From assembly GCA_004151065.3 (NCBI GenBank), contig NWUY0300015143.1, positions 1,554-27,812 on the forward strand: a DNA stretch of 26,259 nucleotides, written 5' to 3'. The notes under the pieces are model-generated. The model was given only the letters and a program-made list of their open reading frames with translations. It searched no databases and was not told the DNA's origin. This DNA is from Larix sibirica. Taxonomy: Eukaryota > Streptophyta > Pinopsida > Pinales > Pinaceae. Of the stretch, positions 1 through 8,299 are shown one piece after another; positions within the stretch are counted from its first letter, which is position 1, and each line of letters begins with the position of its first letter. A program made the translations under genes and the position numbers.

Positions 1-1300
1 TTGACATGACAGAAGTAGAGGCGCCTTCATTGACAATAAATTGATGGATGGCAAGGTTCCAGATTGACATGGGAATCGAAAATGAAACAAACGAAGGCAT
101 GCGGGGTTCTGAATTATCCAATTCGAAAGCTGTGATCAAACGTGAATCGGACAGTTCTATGGCACCTAAAGCTGAAAGTAAGGCTTTGCATTGCATGGGG
201 AAATTCCTAAGAACCCCCAAGGTCAACATGGCAGTGGGTGATTGGGTCAAATCATCCACAATGATATAGCTAAGCGCACCTCGAACATTGGGATTATTCA
301 CAACATGATGCAAAGGAAATTTTGGGACTTTGGGAGCCCCATTGGTCGGTGGTGGAGGTAGGCTCAAAGACTGGTCCACAGGGGTGGATACAATAGCCTT
401 ATCTATGGCGATGGTTTCGATAACCAAATATTATTGGTTGTGTCTATTCTAAAGGTTGACATCAGATAAACACATCAAAAGGTGTTGAACACCTGAATCA
501 GGGAGTTGACTCGATGAAGCAGGTGTGGCGGTGTACGATACCATGGGTTGTGCAACAATGACCCCTTGAGTAGGAAAATTATTATGCAACACCATAGGTA
601 GTTGACCTAGTTGACGTGGGGGGTTGGGCTATGCCCGAGGGGCAACAGTCTCTTAGCATTGGTTAGCCTCGTCCCAAAGTTGTTTAGCTCTATACCAAAT
701 GGGGCAGTGTTGCGTATAATTGCCATAACACCACAGAAAGAACATGGGTGATTGGTTCGAACTTGCAGGTTCTTTCCTTGCTTGGTTGGTTTATTGGGGT
801 GCTGAAGTGCAGGATTAGCTTCCTTATTGTCAGGAGGTTGTGTAGGTTGGCCACCCCCATCTTGACATTGATTGCTTATGTGGTTCTACCCTCTCCGTCG
901 CTTACCCTGCCTTTGTTGGTTATAGGGGGTGGGTTGAGTGGACGGGTTCTGCTATGCATAAACATGCCCTTGCGGAGAAGGTGGGACGGGGGAAGGAGCT
1001 GGAATTGGAGCCACTGCAGGTTGGCTAGGATAAGGATAGTAAACAGTAGGCACCTGAGGAGCTATATATCCTTGTGGGGTACTTCCACATGCGGATCTGG
1101 AATAGGAAGGTCCATGAACATGTGGGGTAGGAGGCACATAATAGGGTGTCACTCCTGACTGTGATGAAGCATGGGATAGATCAAGTCCATAACCATGTGC
1201 AGGAAAGGAACTCGTCGAAGGTTGCACAACACTAGGGGTGTTACTGTATGCGAGGTTGGTCATCGTGGAGGTGAAGGGGGAAAACGACCTTTGGTGTTAA
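1..1300 (-). pseudogene. Ty3/gypsy gag-protease remnant
   Basis: Broken retrotransposon polyprotein read right to left. The stretch 1263-952 is open and encodes a Pro/Tyr/Ser-rich segment like the C-terminal part of gag. At 744-704 lies a CCHC zinc knuckle whose ancestral form would be C-x2-C-x4-H-x4-C. It is one base short (frameshift), and the codon expected to be His reads Asn (GNYTQHC). From about 430 to 1 a single frame is open and ends in the start of an aspartic protease: IVNEGASTSVMS at about 37-2, where plant gypsy-like elements usually have D-E-G-A-S-T, so the catalytic Asp reads Asn. In-frame stops occur around 434, 870 and 950. The rest of pol lies outside the window. The copia element at 1307 starts right at its edge and probably inserted into it. 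Family assignment is from motif recognition only. Confidence 0.72.
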
Positions 1301-1306
1301 CATATA

Positions 1307-1717
1307 TGTTAAGAGAATAATCCAATATACATATCTATAATATCCTTCCTATAGGGCTCTCGAATAAGTCCACATGTTGCTCATATGCACCGGTGCACAA
1401 GGGGTTTAGAGGGGAGGACGTCATACCCCTTACTGAGGGTGTGGGGGTGAAGCCCCCGAGGAAAAAATTTCTAGAACCTTTTAGTATATTTCGAATCTTT
1501 CTAGAACCCTTATATGTATTGTATAAAAGGGGAGTGACCCCCGACATTATAACATAAGAGATATAGAAGAGAGAATTGTAATTTTTTTTCCTAGTAATAA
1601 TAAAATATTGAAGCTTCCATTGCCCCGTGGTTTTACCTGCATACAGTAGAGTTTCCACATAAATCTTGTGTTATATTGTTATTTTTTTGCTTCTATTTTT
1701 TATATATTTTACTAACA
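1307..1717 (+). repeat. 5' LTR of the copia element
   Basis: Begins TGTTAAGAG and ends near AACA, two bases before the primer-binding site. It aligns with 5757-6117 along almost its whole length. It contains a TATA box (TATAAAAG at 1522-1529) and an AATAAA at 1599-1604, as expected for U3 and R. Part of it was read as a minus-strand open frame (1658-1335), which is an artefact of the LTR. Confidence 0.88.
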
Positions 1718-1719
1718 TC

Positions 1720-1732
1720 TGGTACCATAGCA
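1720..1732 (+). other. Primer-binding site, tRNA-iMet type
   Basis: tggtaccatagca matches the usual plant copia primer site TGGTATCAGAGCA (complement of the initiator tRNA-Met 3' end) at 11 of 13 positions and lies two bases after the LTR. The two mismatches fit an old element. Confidence 0.8.
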
Positions 1733-1766
1733 TGAAAACTTGTAGGAAATATAGGGTTTTTTACGA

Positions 1767-2577
1767 GTGGGAGCTACAACAATGCCAGGAGGTTCAACCA
1801 AGTTCAATATTGAGAAGTTTGACGGTGATAATTTCTTCCTATGGAAGATGAAGGTGGAGGATTTTTTGTTTCAAAATTACCAAGCCCTAGCCTTGAAAGG
1901 GGTTACAGAAAAACCAAGTGGCATGACAAATGAGGACTATATAAATCTCGACACAAAGGCGATTTCTACAATTCACCTTTTCCTAGCAAACTCTGCCTTG
2001 TTCAATATTGTTGAAGAAAAAACCATAGAATCCCTTTGGAAAAAACTTGGGAAGTTGTATGAGACGAAATCGACAACAAATCAGGTTTTCCTAAAAAAAC
2101 AACTTTTTCATCTGAGGATGAAGGAGGGTTCAATTGTGGTAGATCATCTGAACAAGTTTGATACCCTAATCAACAAATTGCTCTATGTTGGTCTAAAGGT
2201 GGGTGATGAAGACAGGGCCATCATTTTACTATGTTCCCTCACGATACCTAGGATCATATGGTGGTGACCATCACAAACTCATCATCAAGAACTCTAAAAT
2301 TCAAAGATGTGGTAGCTTCTTTACTAGGAGAAGAGTTTAGGCAAAAATCATCTCTGGATCCTCTACTAATGAAGCCCTATCTATGAGAGGTCAATCTAGA
2401 GAAAGGGGTCAACAAGGGAGATCACAGTCTAGATCCAATTCCAGAGGACACAAGAAAGGGAGGTGTTGGAATTGTGGGAAACCAAGGCACTCAAGGAAGG
2501 ACTGTTGGTATCTGAATAAGGAAAAGAAGGATGAAATCCATATCAACCATCCGCTAAAGCTAGTACAGTATATTTAG
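1767..2577 (+). pseudogene. Copia gag remnant (UBN2 domain and zinc knuckle)
   Basis: The N-terminal part (ATG at 1782, open to 2267) is a copia-type gag domain with recognisable text such as FDGDNFFLWKMKVEDFL and the conserved LWKKLGKLYETKS region, about 160 residues. A frameshift and stop near 2265 break the frame. A second open piece at 2383-2577 encodes the basic Arg/Ser-rich linker and an intact CCHC knuckle, CWNCGKPRHSRKDC, at 2464-2505. In an intact element both would form one gag protein that packages element RNA in cytoplasmic particles. The codon before the first stop (Trp-Trp-stop) shows the reading frame was lost by an indel. Confidence 0.88.
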
Positions 2578-2582
2578 AAGAG

Positions 2583-2953
2583 ATGGAAACATGTGAGGAT
2601 TTCTATCTCATTACCAATAGATCTCTATTATATACTTGGGTTTGGACTCGTGTGCTTCTTTCCACATGTCTCCACATAGAGACTAGTTTGTCAAACAACA
2701 TCCCTATAGTGGTGGGTTGGTCTACTTGGGTGATGATCATCCTTTATAAATTATGGGAAGAGGGGATATTAAGATCAAGATGGATGATGGAAGAGAAAGG
2801 AAATTGTGTGATGTACAACATGTACCAGATCTACAGAAGAATCTGCTCTCAATCAATATTATGGATAAGTTAGGGTATTCTACTACCAAAGGATCCCTCA
2901 AGGTAGCAAGAGGAGAATCTATGGGACCCTGTATCGTTTATGCAATGATATAG
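2583..2953 (+). pseudogene. Copia aspartic protease remnant
   Basis: From about 2640 the frame reads LDSCASFHMSPHRD. Copia proteases carry an active-site D-S-G-A here; the glycine is replaced by Cys, so the site is probably dead. A stop follows directly after HRD. Further on, in the frame open to 2953, comes the conserved stretch (D-G-R-E-R-K-L, then LQKNLLSINIMDKLGY) of the copia protease C-terminus. In a working element this enzyme would process the gag-pol polyprotein. Confidence 0.82.
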
Positions 2954-2989
2954 TGGCAAGTCATTCAGCAACATCAGACTCGAGGAATG

Positions 2990-3851
2990 TTTTGGATGCA
3001 ACAATGTTGTGGCATCAATGAATTGGACATATGAGTGAAAAAGGTTGAAAATTCTGCATGATCAAGGTATGCTTTCTAAGGTTAAGTCATCTGATTTAGA
3101 CTTTTGTGAGTACTATATTTTGGTAAACATAAGAGTTCGGTTTACTACAAGATTTGGTAAAAGTTCTAATATTTTACAACTTATTCATTCTTATATATTT
3201 GGGGAAGTCCCCACTCTGTCCATAAATGTTGCTAGATATTTTCTAACTATTATAGATGATTATTCTAGAAGAGTGTGGGTGTATTTTCTGAAAAATAAGG
3301 GAGAAGCCTTTGAGAAATTTAAAGAGTTTAGGGCATGAGTATATAAAAGCTTGGGAAAGTCTATTTTATGTCTCAAATCTGATAATGGAGGTGAGTATTG
3401 CTCCAAGGAATTTGATAAATTTTGTATGTGGGAAGGAATTAAGCATTAGAAGAATGTTCCATACACACCACAACAAAATGGTGTAGCTGAGCGGAAGAAT
3501 CTCACAATCATAGAGCATGCAAGAAGCATGCTCAGTGCATCTAGTTTAGATAATAGATTATGGGCAAAGACTGTTAATATAGTTGCATATCTGACCAACA
3601 TATCACCTACAGTTGTGTTGGATGGAAATAGTCTAGAGGAGGTTTGGTGTGGTAAGCCAGTTAATTATTCTCATCTGTTTATATTTGGTTGTGATGCATT
3701 GTCCCATGTGCCTAAAGAAAAAGGGTCCAAACTTGACCCAAAGTCAAGGAAATGTGTTTTTCTTGGTTATGATAATACAATAAAGGGGTATATATTGTGG
3801 GATCCTTCTGACCACAAGATAAGTGTTAGTCGAGATGTTATTTTTAATTAA
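2990..3851 (+). pseudogene. Copia integrase remnant
   Basis: Starts with the gag-pre-integrase zinc region (MLWHQ-stop-IGHMSEKG at about 3003). The core follows in shifted frames. The first catalytic Asp of the usual LIHSD is Tyr (codon 3192-3194). The second Asp is kept (KSDNGGEY, codon 3381-3383), and so is the catalytic Glu (NGVAERKN, codon 3489-3491). In-frame stops at 3336-3338 and 3447-3449 separate them. The open C-terminal stretch 3528-3851 matches the copia integrase tail (HARSMLSASSLDNRLWAK ... CVFLGY). One mutated DDE residue plus stops make it inactive. Confidence 0.88.
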
Positions 3852-3856
3852 AATCC

Positions 3857-5150
3857 ATGCAAAGAAAGAAGGTACAACATACACCTGAGATTGTACCAGT
3901 TGAAGTAGAAATGAGTGAAGAGGAAAATGAAGCTTTTGATCAGCATGGAGAACAACAAGCTCAACATCCAAAACTCAGAAGATCTACATGTCCTAAGAGA
4001 TGTCAAAAAAGGTATTCTCATGATTTTCCAGTCTTCTTATGCTTTGTTAACTAAGGATGGTGAACCTAGTTCATTTCAGGAAGTTAGAGAATCTAAGAAT
4101 GCAGATAAATGGAGGAAAGTCATGGATGAAAAAATTAGAGCAGTACACAAGAATGAAACATGGGAACTTGTGGATCTCCCACTAGGAAGAAAATTTGTTG
4201 AAAATAAGTGGGTGTATAACGCTAAAAAAACAGTGATGGATTGCTAAAACGTTATAAAGCTTGCTTGGTAGCAAAAGGCTATGTGTAAAATTCATGTATA
4301 GATTTAAATGAAATCATCTCTCGAGTTGTGAACCTTATTACTATCAGGGTTTTACTTGCACTTGTAGCAGCACATATTTTAGAGTTGGAACAACTGGATG
4401 TAAAAATTGCTTTCATGCATGGTAATCTTAATGAAGAAATTTATATGGATCATCTCGAGGAATATAAAAAAAGAGGTTAAGAACATTTGGTTTGCAGACT
4501 CGAGAAATATTTGTATGGATTGAAACATGTACCAAGGATGTGGTACAAAACATTTGACACCTTCATGAAGAGCCAAGGTTTTAGTAAAAGTGAAGTTGAA
4601 CATTGTGCATATTATAACAGATTTGATGATAACAATTTTATTATCTTGATGTTGCATCTTGATGATATGTTGGTTGCAAGCCCCAACATAAAGAAAAGCA
4701 TTGATCTAAAGGCTTAGTTGGCTAGGACATTTGAAATGAAGGATTTAGGAGCAGCAAATCAAATTCTAGGAATGAAGATACACATAGACATTAACATGTA
4801 GCAAGATCTTGTTAAGTCAAAANCCAAATAGTGTCCTAGCACAGCATTAACATGTAGCAAGATCTTGTTAAGTCAAAAGTCATATATATAAAATATTTGC
4901 AATGCTTCAATATGCAGAAAGCAAAACCATTTAGTACCCACTTCTTGCACACTTCAAGTTGTCTTCCAAATAGTGTCCTAGCACAGAAGTAGAGAAGACA
5001 AACATGTCTCGTGTACCATATTCATCAACAATAGGGAGCCTCATGTTTGCCATGGTGAGCACCAAACCAAATATTGCCTAAGTAGTGGGATTTGTTATCC
5101 AGTTCATGGTAAATCCTAGTAAGCAGCATTGGAATGTTGTGAAGTGGATA
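3857..5150 (+). pseudogene. Copia reverse transcriptase remnant, interrupted by a gap
   Basis: RVT_2-type RT in several frames. 3915-4247 holds the N-terminal part (WELVDLPLGRKFVENKWVYN). 4250-4480 continues with ELEQLDVK-like text containing stops. 4487-4717 has LEKYLYGLKHVPRMWYKTF and the active-site region LMLHLDDMLVA, where copia normally has Y-V-D-D; Tyr is replaced by His (codon 4655-4657). After MKDLGAANQILGMKI the sequence meets the gap at 4823 and resumes at 4845, reading on through KYLQCFNMQKAKP and STEVEK...VPYSSTIGSLM to the RT-RNase H connection. Removing about 4823-4878 restores an uninterrupted copia alignment, so the material around the gap is extra. Confidence 0.85.
4823..4823. 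other. Assembly gap (single n) with a local repeat loop
   Basis: One n. The 34 bases before it (4789-4822) recur at 4845-4878, and the 21 bases after it (4824-4844) recur at 4966-4986. Both belong to one 142-base stretch of copia RT (4845-4986). This pattern fits an unmerged contig overlap or assembly-graph loop better than native structure. Confidence 0.85.
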
Positions 5151-5676
5151 CTTAGATGTTTTTAAGAGGCACTTCAAACACTGTTATTTGCTACAGATCA
5201 ACAGATTTACAAATTAAGATTTTGCAGATTCTGATTTTGGTGGAGACAGAGATGGATGAAAGTCTACTACATGATATACTTTCACTCTTGTTGATGGAGT
5301 TGCAATCTAGACATCTAAGTTGCATCCAATGGTGGCTTTATCAACCACTAAGGCATAATATGTGGCAACAACTGAGGCTAGTAAAGAGGCAATATGGCTA
5401 GAGAAGCAAATGGATGAATTCAAGATGATGCAAGGAAAGATCACTTTGCACTATGACAATCAAAGTGCTATTCACTTAGTGAAGAATCCAACATTTCATG
5501 ATCTCACGAAGCATATTGATATTAAGTACCATTTTGTAAGGAAAGTGGTGGAAGAAGGTGGGATGTTGTTGGAGAAAATCGATACATATGAGAATATTAT
5601 AGATATGCTTACAAAGTTGGTCACAACAGAGAAGTTTGAATGGTGCAAAACTTCTTTGGACTTGTTGAAAATGTGA
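5151..5676 (+). pseudogene. Copia RNase H remnant, copy 1
   Basis: The frame ADSDFGGDRDG gives the first RNase H acidic residues. It then meets stops, including one replacing the Glu of the usual KAEY (here A-stop-Y, near 5360). The open part 5362-5676 encodes the C-terminal half: TEASKEAIWLE, the Asp-containing YDNQSAIHL, TKHIDIKYHF and the terminal MLTKLVTTEKF block, ending naturally with a stop just before the polypurine tract. In an intact element this domain degrades the RNA of the RNA-DNA hybrid. Loss of the Glu and the stops make it inactive. Confidence 0.88.
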
Positions 5677-5742
5677 TGAAGGCGGCATTCGACAATGGCA
5701 CTCAGGTGGAAAATGTTGGCAAGGAACTTCTTGTATATTGAC

Positions 5743-5756
5743 TTCAAGTGGGAGAA
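5743..5756 (+). other. Polypurine tract of the copia element
   Basis: caagtgggagaa immediately before TGTTAGG. This is the standard plant copia arrangement of polypurine tract and LTR start, and it fixes the 3' LTR boundary. The same site lies at 16449-16462 in the second copy. Confidence 0.85.
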
Positions 5757-6117
5757 TGTTAGGAGACTAAACCAATATCCTTCATGTAGAGCTTTCGACT
5801 AATTCCACATGTTACTTGTATGTGTTGGGCATGTCAGGGGGGGTGTGGGGGTGCTAGGATCCCTCTAGTGGTGCAGGGGCGATGCCCTAGAGGCAAATAA
5901 TTCTAGACCCTTTAGTATATTTTGGTTCCTTCCAGAACCCGCATATGTATTGTATAAAAGGGGAGTGACCTCTGACATTGTAATGTAAAAGAGATAGAAG
6001 AAAGCATTGTAAGTTTTTTACCGAGTAATAATAAAATATTGAAGTTGCCATTGCCCCATGGTACTACTTGAGTACAATAGGGTTTCCACGTTAATCTTGT
6101 GTTCTATTGTTATTGTT
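5757..6117 (+). repeat. 3' LTR of the copia element, 3'-truncated
   Basis: Begins TGTTAGGAG and aligns with 1307-1717, including TATAAAAG at 5953-5960 and the AATAAT/AATAAA poly(A) region. The alignment stops near 6117 (TTGTTATTGTTT). The final roughly 50 bases of the 5' LTR are missing and RT-coding sequence of another copia element begins. So the 3' end was deleted or replaced. Confidence 0.85.
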
Positions 6118-6760
6118 TAAGTCAGAGGAAATATATTGAGATAGTATTGCAGAGGTTTAAGGTTTAATATGTAATAATGTAAACCAGTAAAGTTATCTAC
6201 AAATCAATGTCTCAAGACTCAAGAAGAAGTAGAAGACATATCCCTTGTTACCTAATGCTAGTGTTGTTGGAAGTACTATGTATGCTATGGTCTATACCTA
6301 GACCAAACATTGGCCACACAATGGGAGTTTTGAGCATGTATATGTCAAACCAAGGAAGGAACATTGGATAGTTGTAAAGAGGGTCTTCTATTATTTGTGT
6401 GGCACTTCAAATTAAGAAATCCTAGACCTCGAAGGGAGATAGATATACAGGGCTTTGTTGATGCAGACTAACTTGGAGAACTTGAATGCAGTGGAAGTAA
6501 AGAAAGCTATATGCTTGCAAAGATTGTGTAAGTATTGGTTTTGTTTAGAAAGTAGTGACAATAAGTTGTGACATTTGGCAAATTATATTTCCAAGTCAAA
6601 GCATATTGATGCATAGTACCATTTTGCTAGAGACATGGTTGAACAGAATAATGAAATGTTGGGGAAAGTCAATGCCTTCAAGAATGTTATAGATTCATTA
6701 ACAAAGTCTATTATAGTACCAAAAATTTATCTTGGTGTAGAGAGAAATCAATGAGCATTG
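6116..6760 (+). pseudogene. Second copia RT/RNase H fragment, copy 1
   Basis: Opens in frame with SQRKYIEIVLQRF, the conserved copia RT thumb motif (usual form SQ-x-x-YI-x-x-x-L-x-RF). After stops it shows text equivalent to MYAMV-x-TRPNIGHTMGVLS and MSNQGRNIG, an RNase H piece with YTGLC-type remnants, and finally KSKHIDA-stop-YHFARDMVEQ and DSLTKSI, the RNase H C-terminus. It diverges strongly from the same region at 4845-5676, so it is a different copia family rather than a duplicate. It has no open frame longer than a few dozen codons. It may be part of an older element that the first copia recombined with or was joined to by deletion. Confidence 0.8.
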
Positions 6761-7460
6761 CCCCAACAACTAATTACATTAATTCTTCTCATTTGCATGA
6801 GCCCTTTCTTTTCAAAGAATACAAGTGGAATAACATTGCACATGTATTGTACTATTTGTAGGTTCCCAGAGTAAAGGGGGGTTTGAGGGGATGATCACCC
6901 TTTGGTCACTAGGGGATGATCATAAATATTTATTTTGCACAACCATTTTATTTAGCCATATATCCAAATTTAAAAGGTCTTTTGTTTAATTACACTTATG
7001 CATATATACTGAAGATTTCTTCTTTAAAAAAAACTATTGTATATTATATACAGATTTATTTATCTTAATTATTTGATAGCAAACACATTACCTAGTATTG
7101 TCAAGGGTTTTCAATTTGATGTAAGCGTTATCCATGTTGAAATAGTGTTTATTTTGTTTTGTCATAATAAATGCAGTCTTTACACCCTCACATACTGATT
7201 GTGATTATTTAAGTTTGAGGTTTTTTTCCATAGGTTTGTTAGTTATTCGATTGGCAATCCATTGCATAGTTTATATTTTCGTGAGTTTAGAATCTATTAC
7301 AATTGTCTTTCAAAATAAACACTATTCTCTACATAAAAATAATAATAATAAAGTCATTTTTATAATGATAAAAAAGCAAACTACATTACAGTGTTTTCCC
7401 TTGAACGAAATCCATAAACATAATGAAGAAAAACAGGCAGATGCAAGGCATCTTGGTTTT
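6761..7460. other. Unassigned AT-rich DNA downstream of the second copia fragment
   Basis: No gene recognised. A G-rich patch with short repeats (AAAGGGGGG and two GATGATCA motifs, about 6871-6928) resembles the G-rich U3 parts of the copia LTRs and could be residue of the second element's LTR, but no partner LTR is visible. The open frame at 7215-7562 has low-complexity Lys/Asn-rich content and no recognisable domain. Confidence 0.5.
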
Positions 7461-7520
7461 CCTGAGAAAGAAAAAGAATTACACTATTTCCTGAGAAAGA
7501 AAAAGAATTACACTATTTCC
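7461..7520 (+). repeat. Two-copy 29-bp tandem repeat, copy 1
   Basis: The 29-base unit beginning CCTGAGAAAG and ending ACACTATTT occurs at 7461 and again at 7490, perfectly, followed by a partial third start. It lies in noncoding DNA 3' of the cyclin. The same array is at 18170-18229. Confidence 0.9.
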
Positions 7521-8299
7521 TTATTGCTAGCACCACATAAATTAGTTATATGCTCTTTTTAGCAAACAACATTGTAAAACCCGCTGAAAGAAAAAACCAT
7601 TCAATGATAAAGAAAACAATTACGAAAACAGCAATCCTGAATCATTACTGTTATTATGTCAAAAACACAACTACTAACAACGCTGTTGCTGTTGGAATGT
7701 ACAACCAATTCTCCTCACCCAACTCAGCTTCTACAGCCTCAACCTGATCTGATTGCAAAATACAGATCCAGAAGCTGAGATTAATATCACAAACATAACC
7801 AGGCGTTGGTCTTGTACAAATCATCCCTCCTGGATCTCTGTATATATCTTTAAGCCGACAGATTTATTAAGCATTGAATTTCCTTATTACCCCAATGGAG
7901 GAGGAGGAGCTTACTTGCTCACTTCTTTTTCTGTTAGATAAAGAGATCAGGGACCAACTTAAACATCCCGATCACCGCCTAGCAGTGTTCTTCTCAGGAA
8001 GGAAGAGAAGATTGAAGAAATCACCCATCATTAGTTAAGACTGCTCCCTCACCCAGCTAGTTAAAATCAATGAGGAGGTGCAGAGATTGCTACTGCCTCA
8101 GTTGTTAAATTTAATGCCTCTAGTCTCTTGCTCTTCATCATGATCACTTCGAAGCGTAATGATCACTTCAAAGCGTAATTCAGCATATGAAATCCAGCAA
8201 CAATATGTAAACATAAAATAAAAACATATTAAAAGTCATGACATGCGCTTCCATGGTTAGTAAACCATGCTGTAGAATGATTGCTAATCTGTCAGTATC
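7521..8299. other. Region 3' of the cyclin gene; no gene recognised
   Basis: This includes the cyclin 3' UTR (minus strand, left of 8300). A clear AATAAA on the minus strand is not evident. A short perfect hairpin, CATGGTT-AGTA-AACCATG, lies at 8252-8269. A two-copy 19-bp tandem repeat (ATGATCACTTC[G/A]AAGCGTA) lies at 8140-8177 with one mismatch. Minus-strand 7863-7654 is open for about 70 codons but has no start, splice context or recognised domain that I can support. Confidence 0.55.

Larger units (their letters stand above)
1307..6117 (+). mobile_element. Degenerate Ty1/copia (Tnt1-like) LTR retrotransposon
   Basis: A complete though decayed copia layout in the order LTR, primer-binding site, gag, protease, integrase, RT, RNase H, polypurine tract, LTR. 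Integrase before RT defines Ty1/copia. The two LTRs are clearly homologous but differ by many substitutions and indels, so the insertion is old. Every coding domain has frameshifts or stops, and several catalytic residues are changed. The element is interrupted at 4823 by a one-base gap, and its 3' LTR lacks about 50 bases of its 3' end. No target-site duplication can be shown: the left flank is catata, but the right flank is another retroelement fragment. The tail (from 4845) is present again at 15551-16823. Confidence 0.9.

Noticed and set aside
748-1158. 136-codon plus-strand open frame
   Set aside because: It is the antisense of the gypsy gag Pro-rich segment and has no domain of its own.
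1335-1658. Minus-strand open frame
   Set aside because: It lies entirely inside the copia 5' LTR, antisense to it.
7654-7863. About 70-codon open stretch on the minus strand (Gly-Gly-Met-Ile-Cys...)
   Set aside because: No start codon context, no recognised domain and no supported splice partner. Random open frame in the cyclin 3' region cannot be excluded.
7215-7941. Three plus-strand open frames (7215, 7550, 7753)
   Set aside because: Low-complexity composition, no recognised motifs, and one contains the 29-bp tandem repeat. No evidence of a gene.
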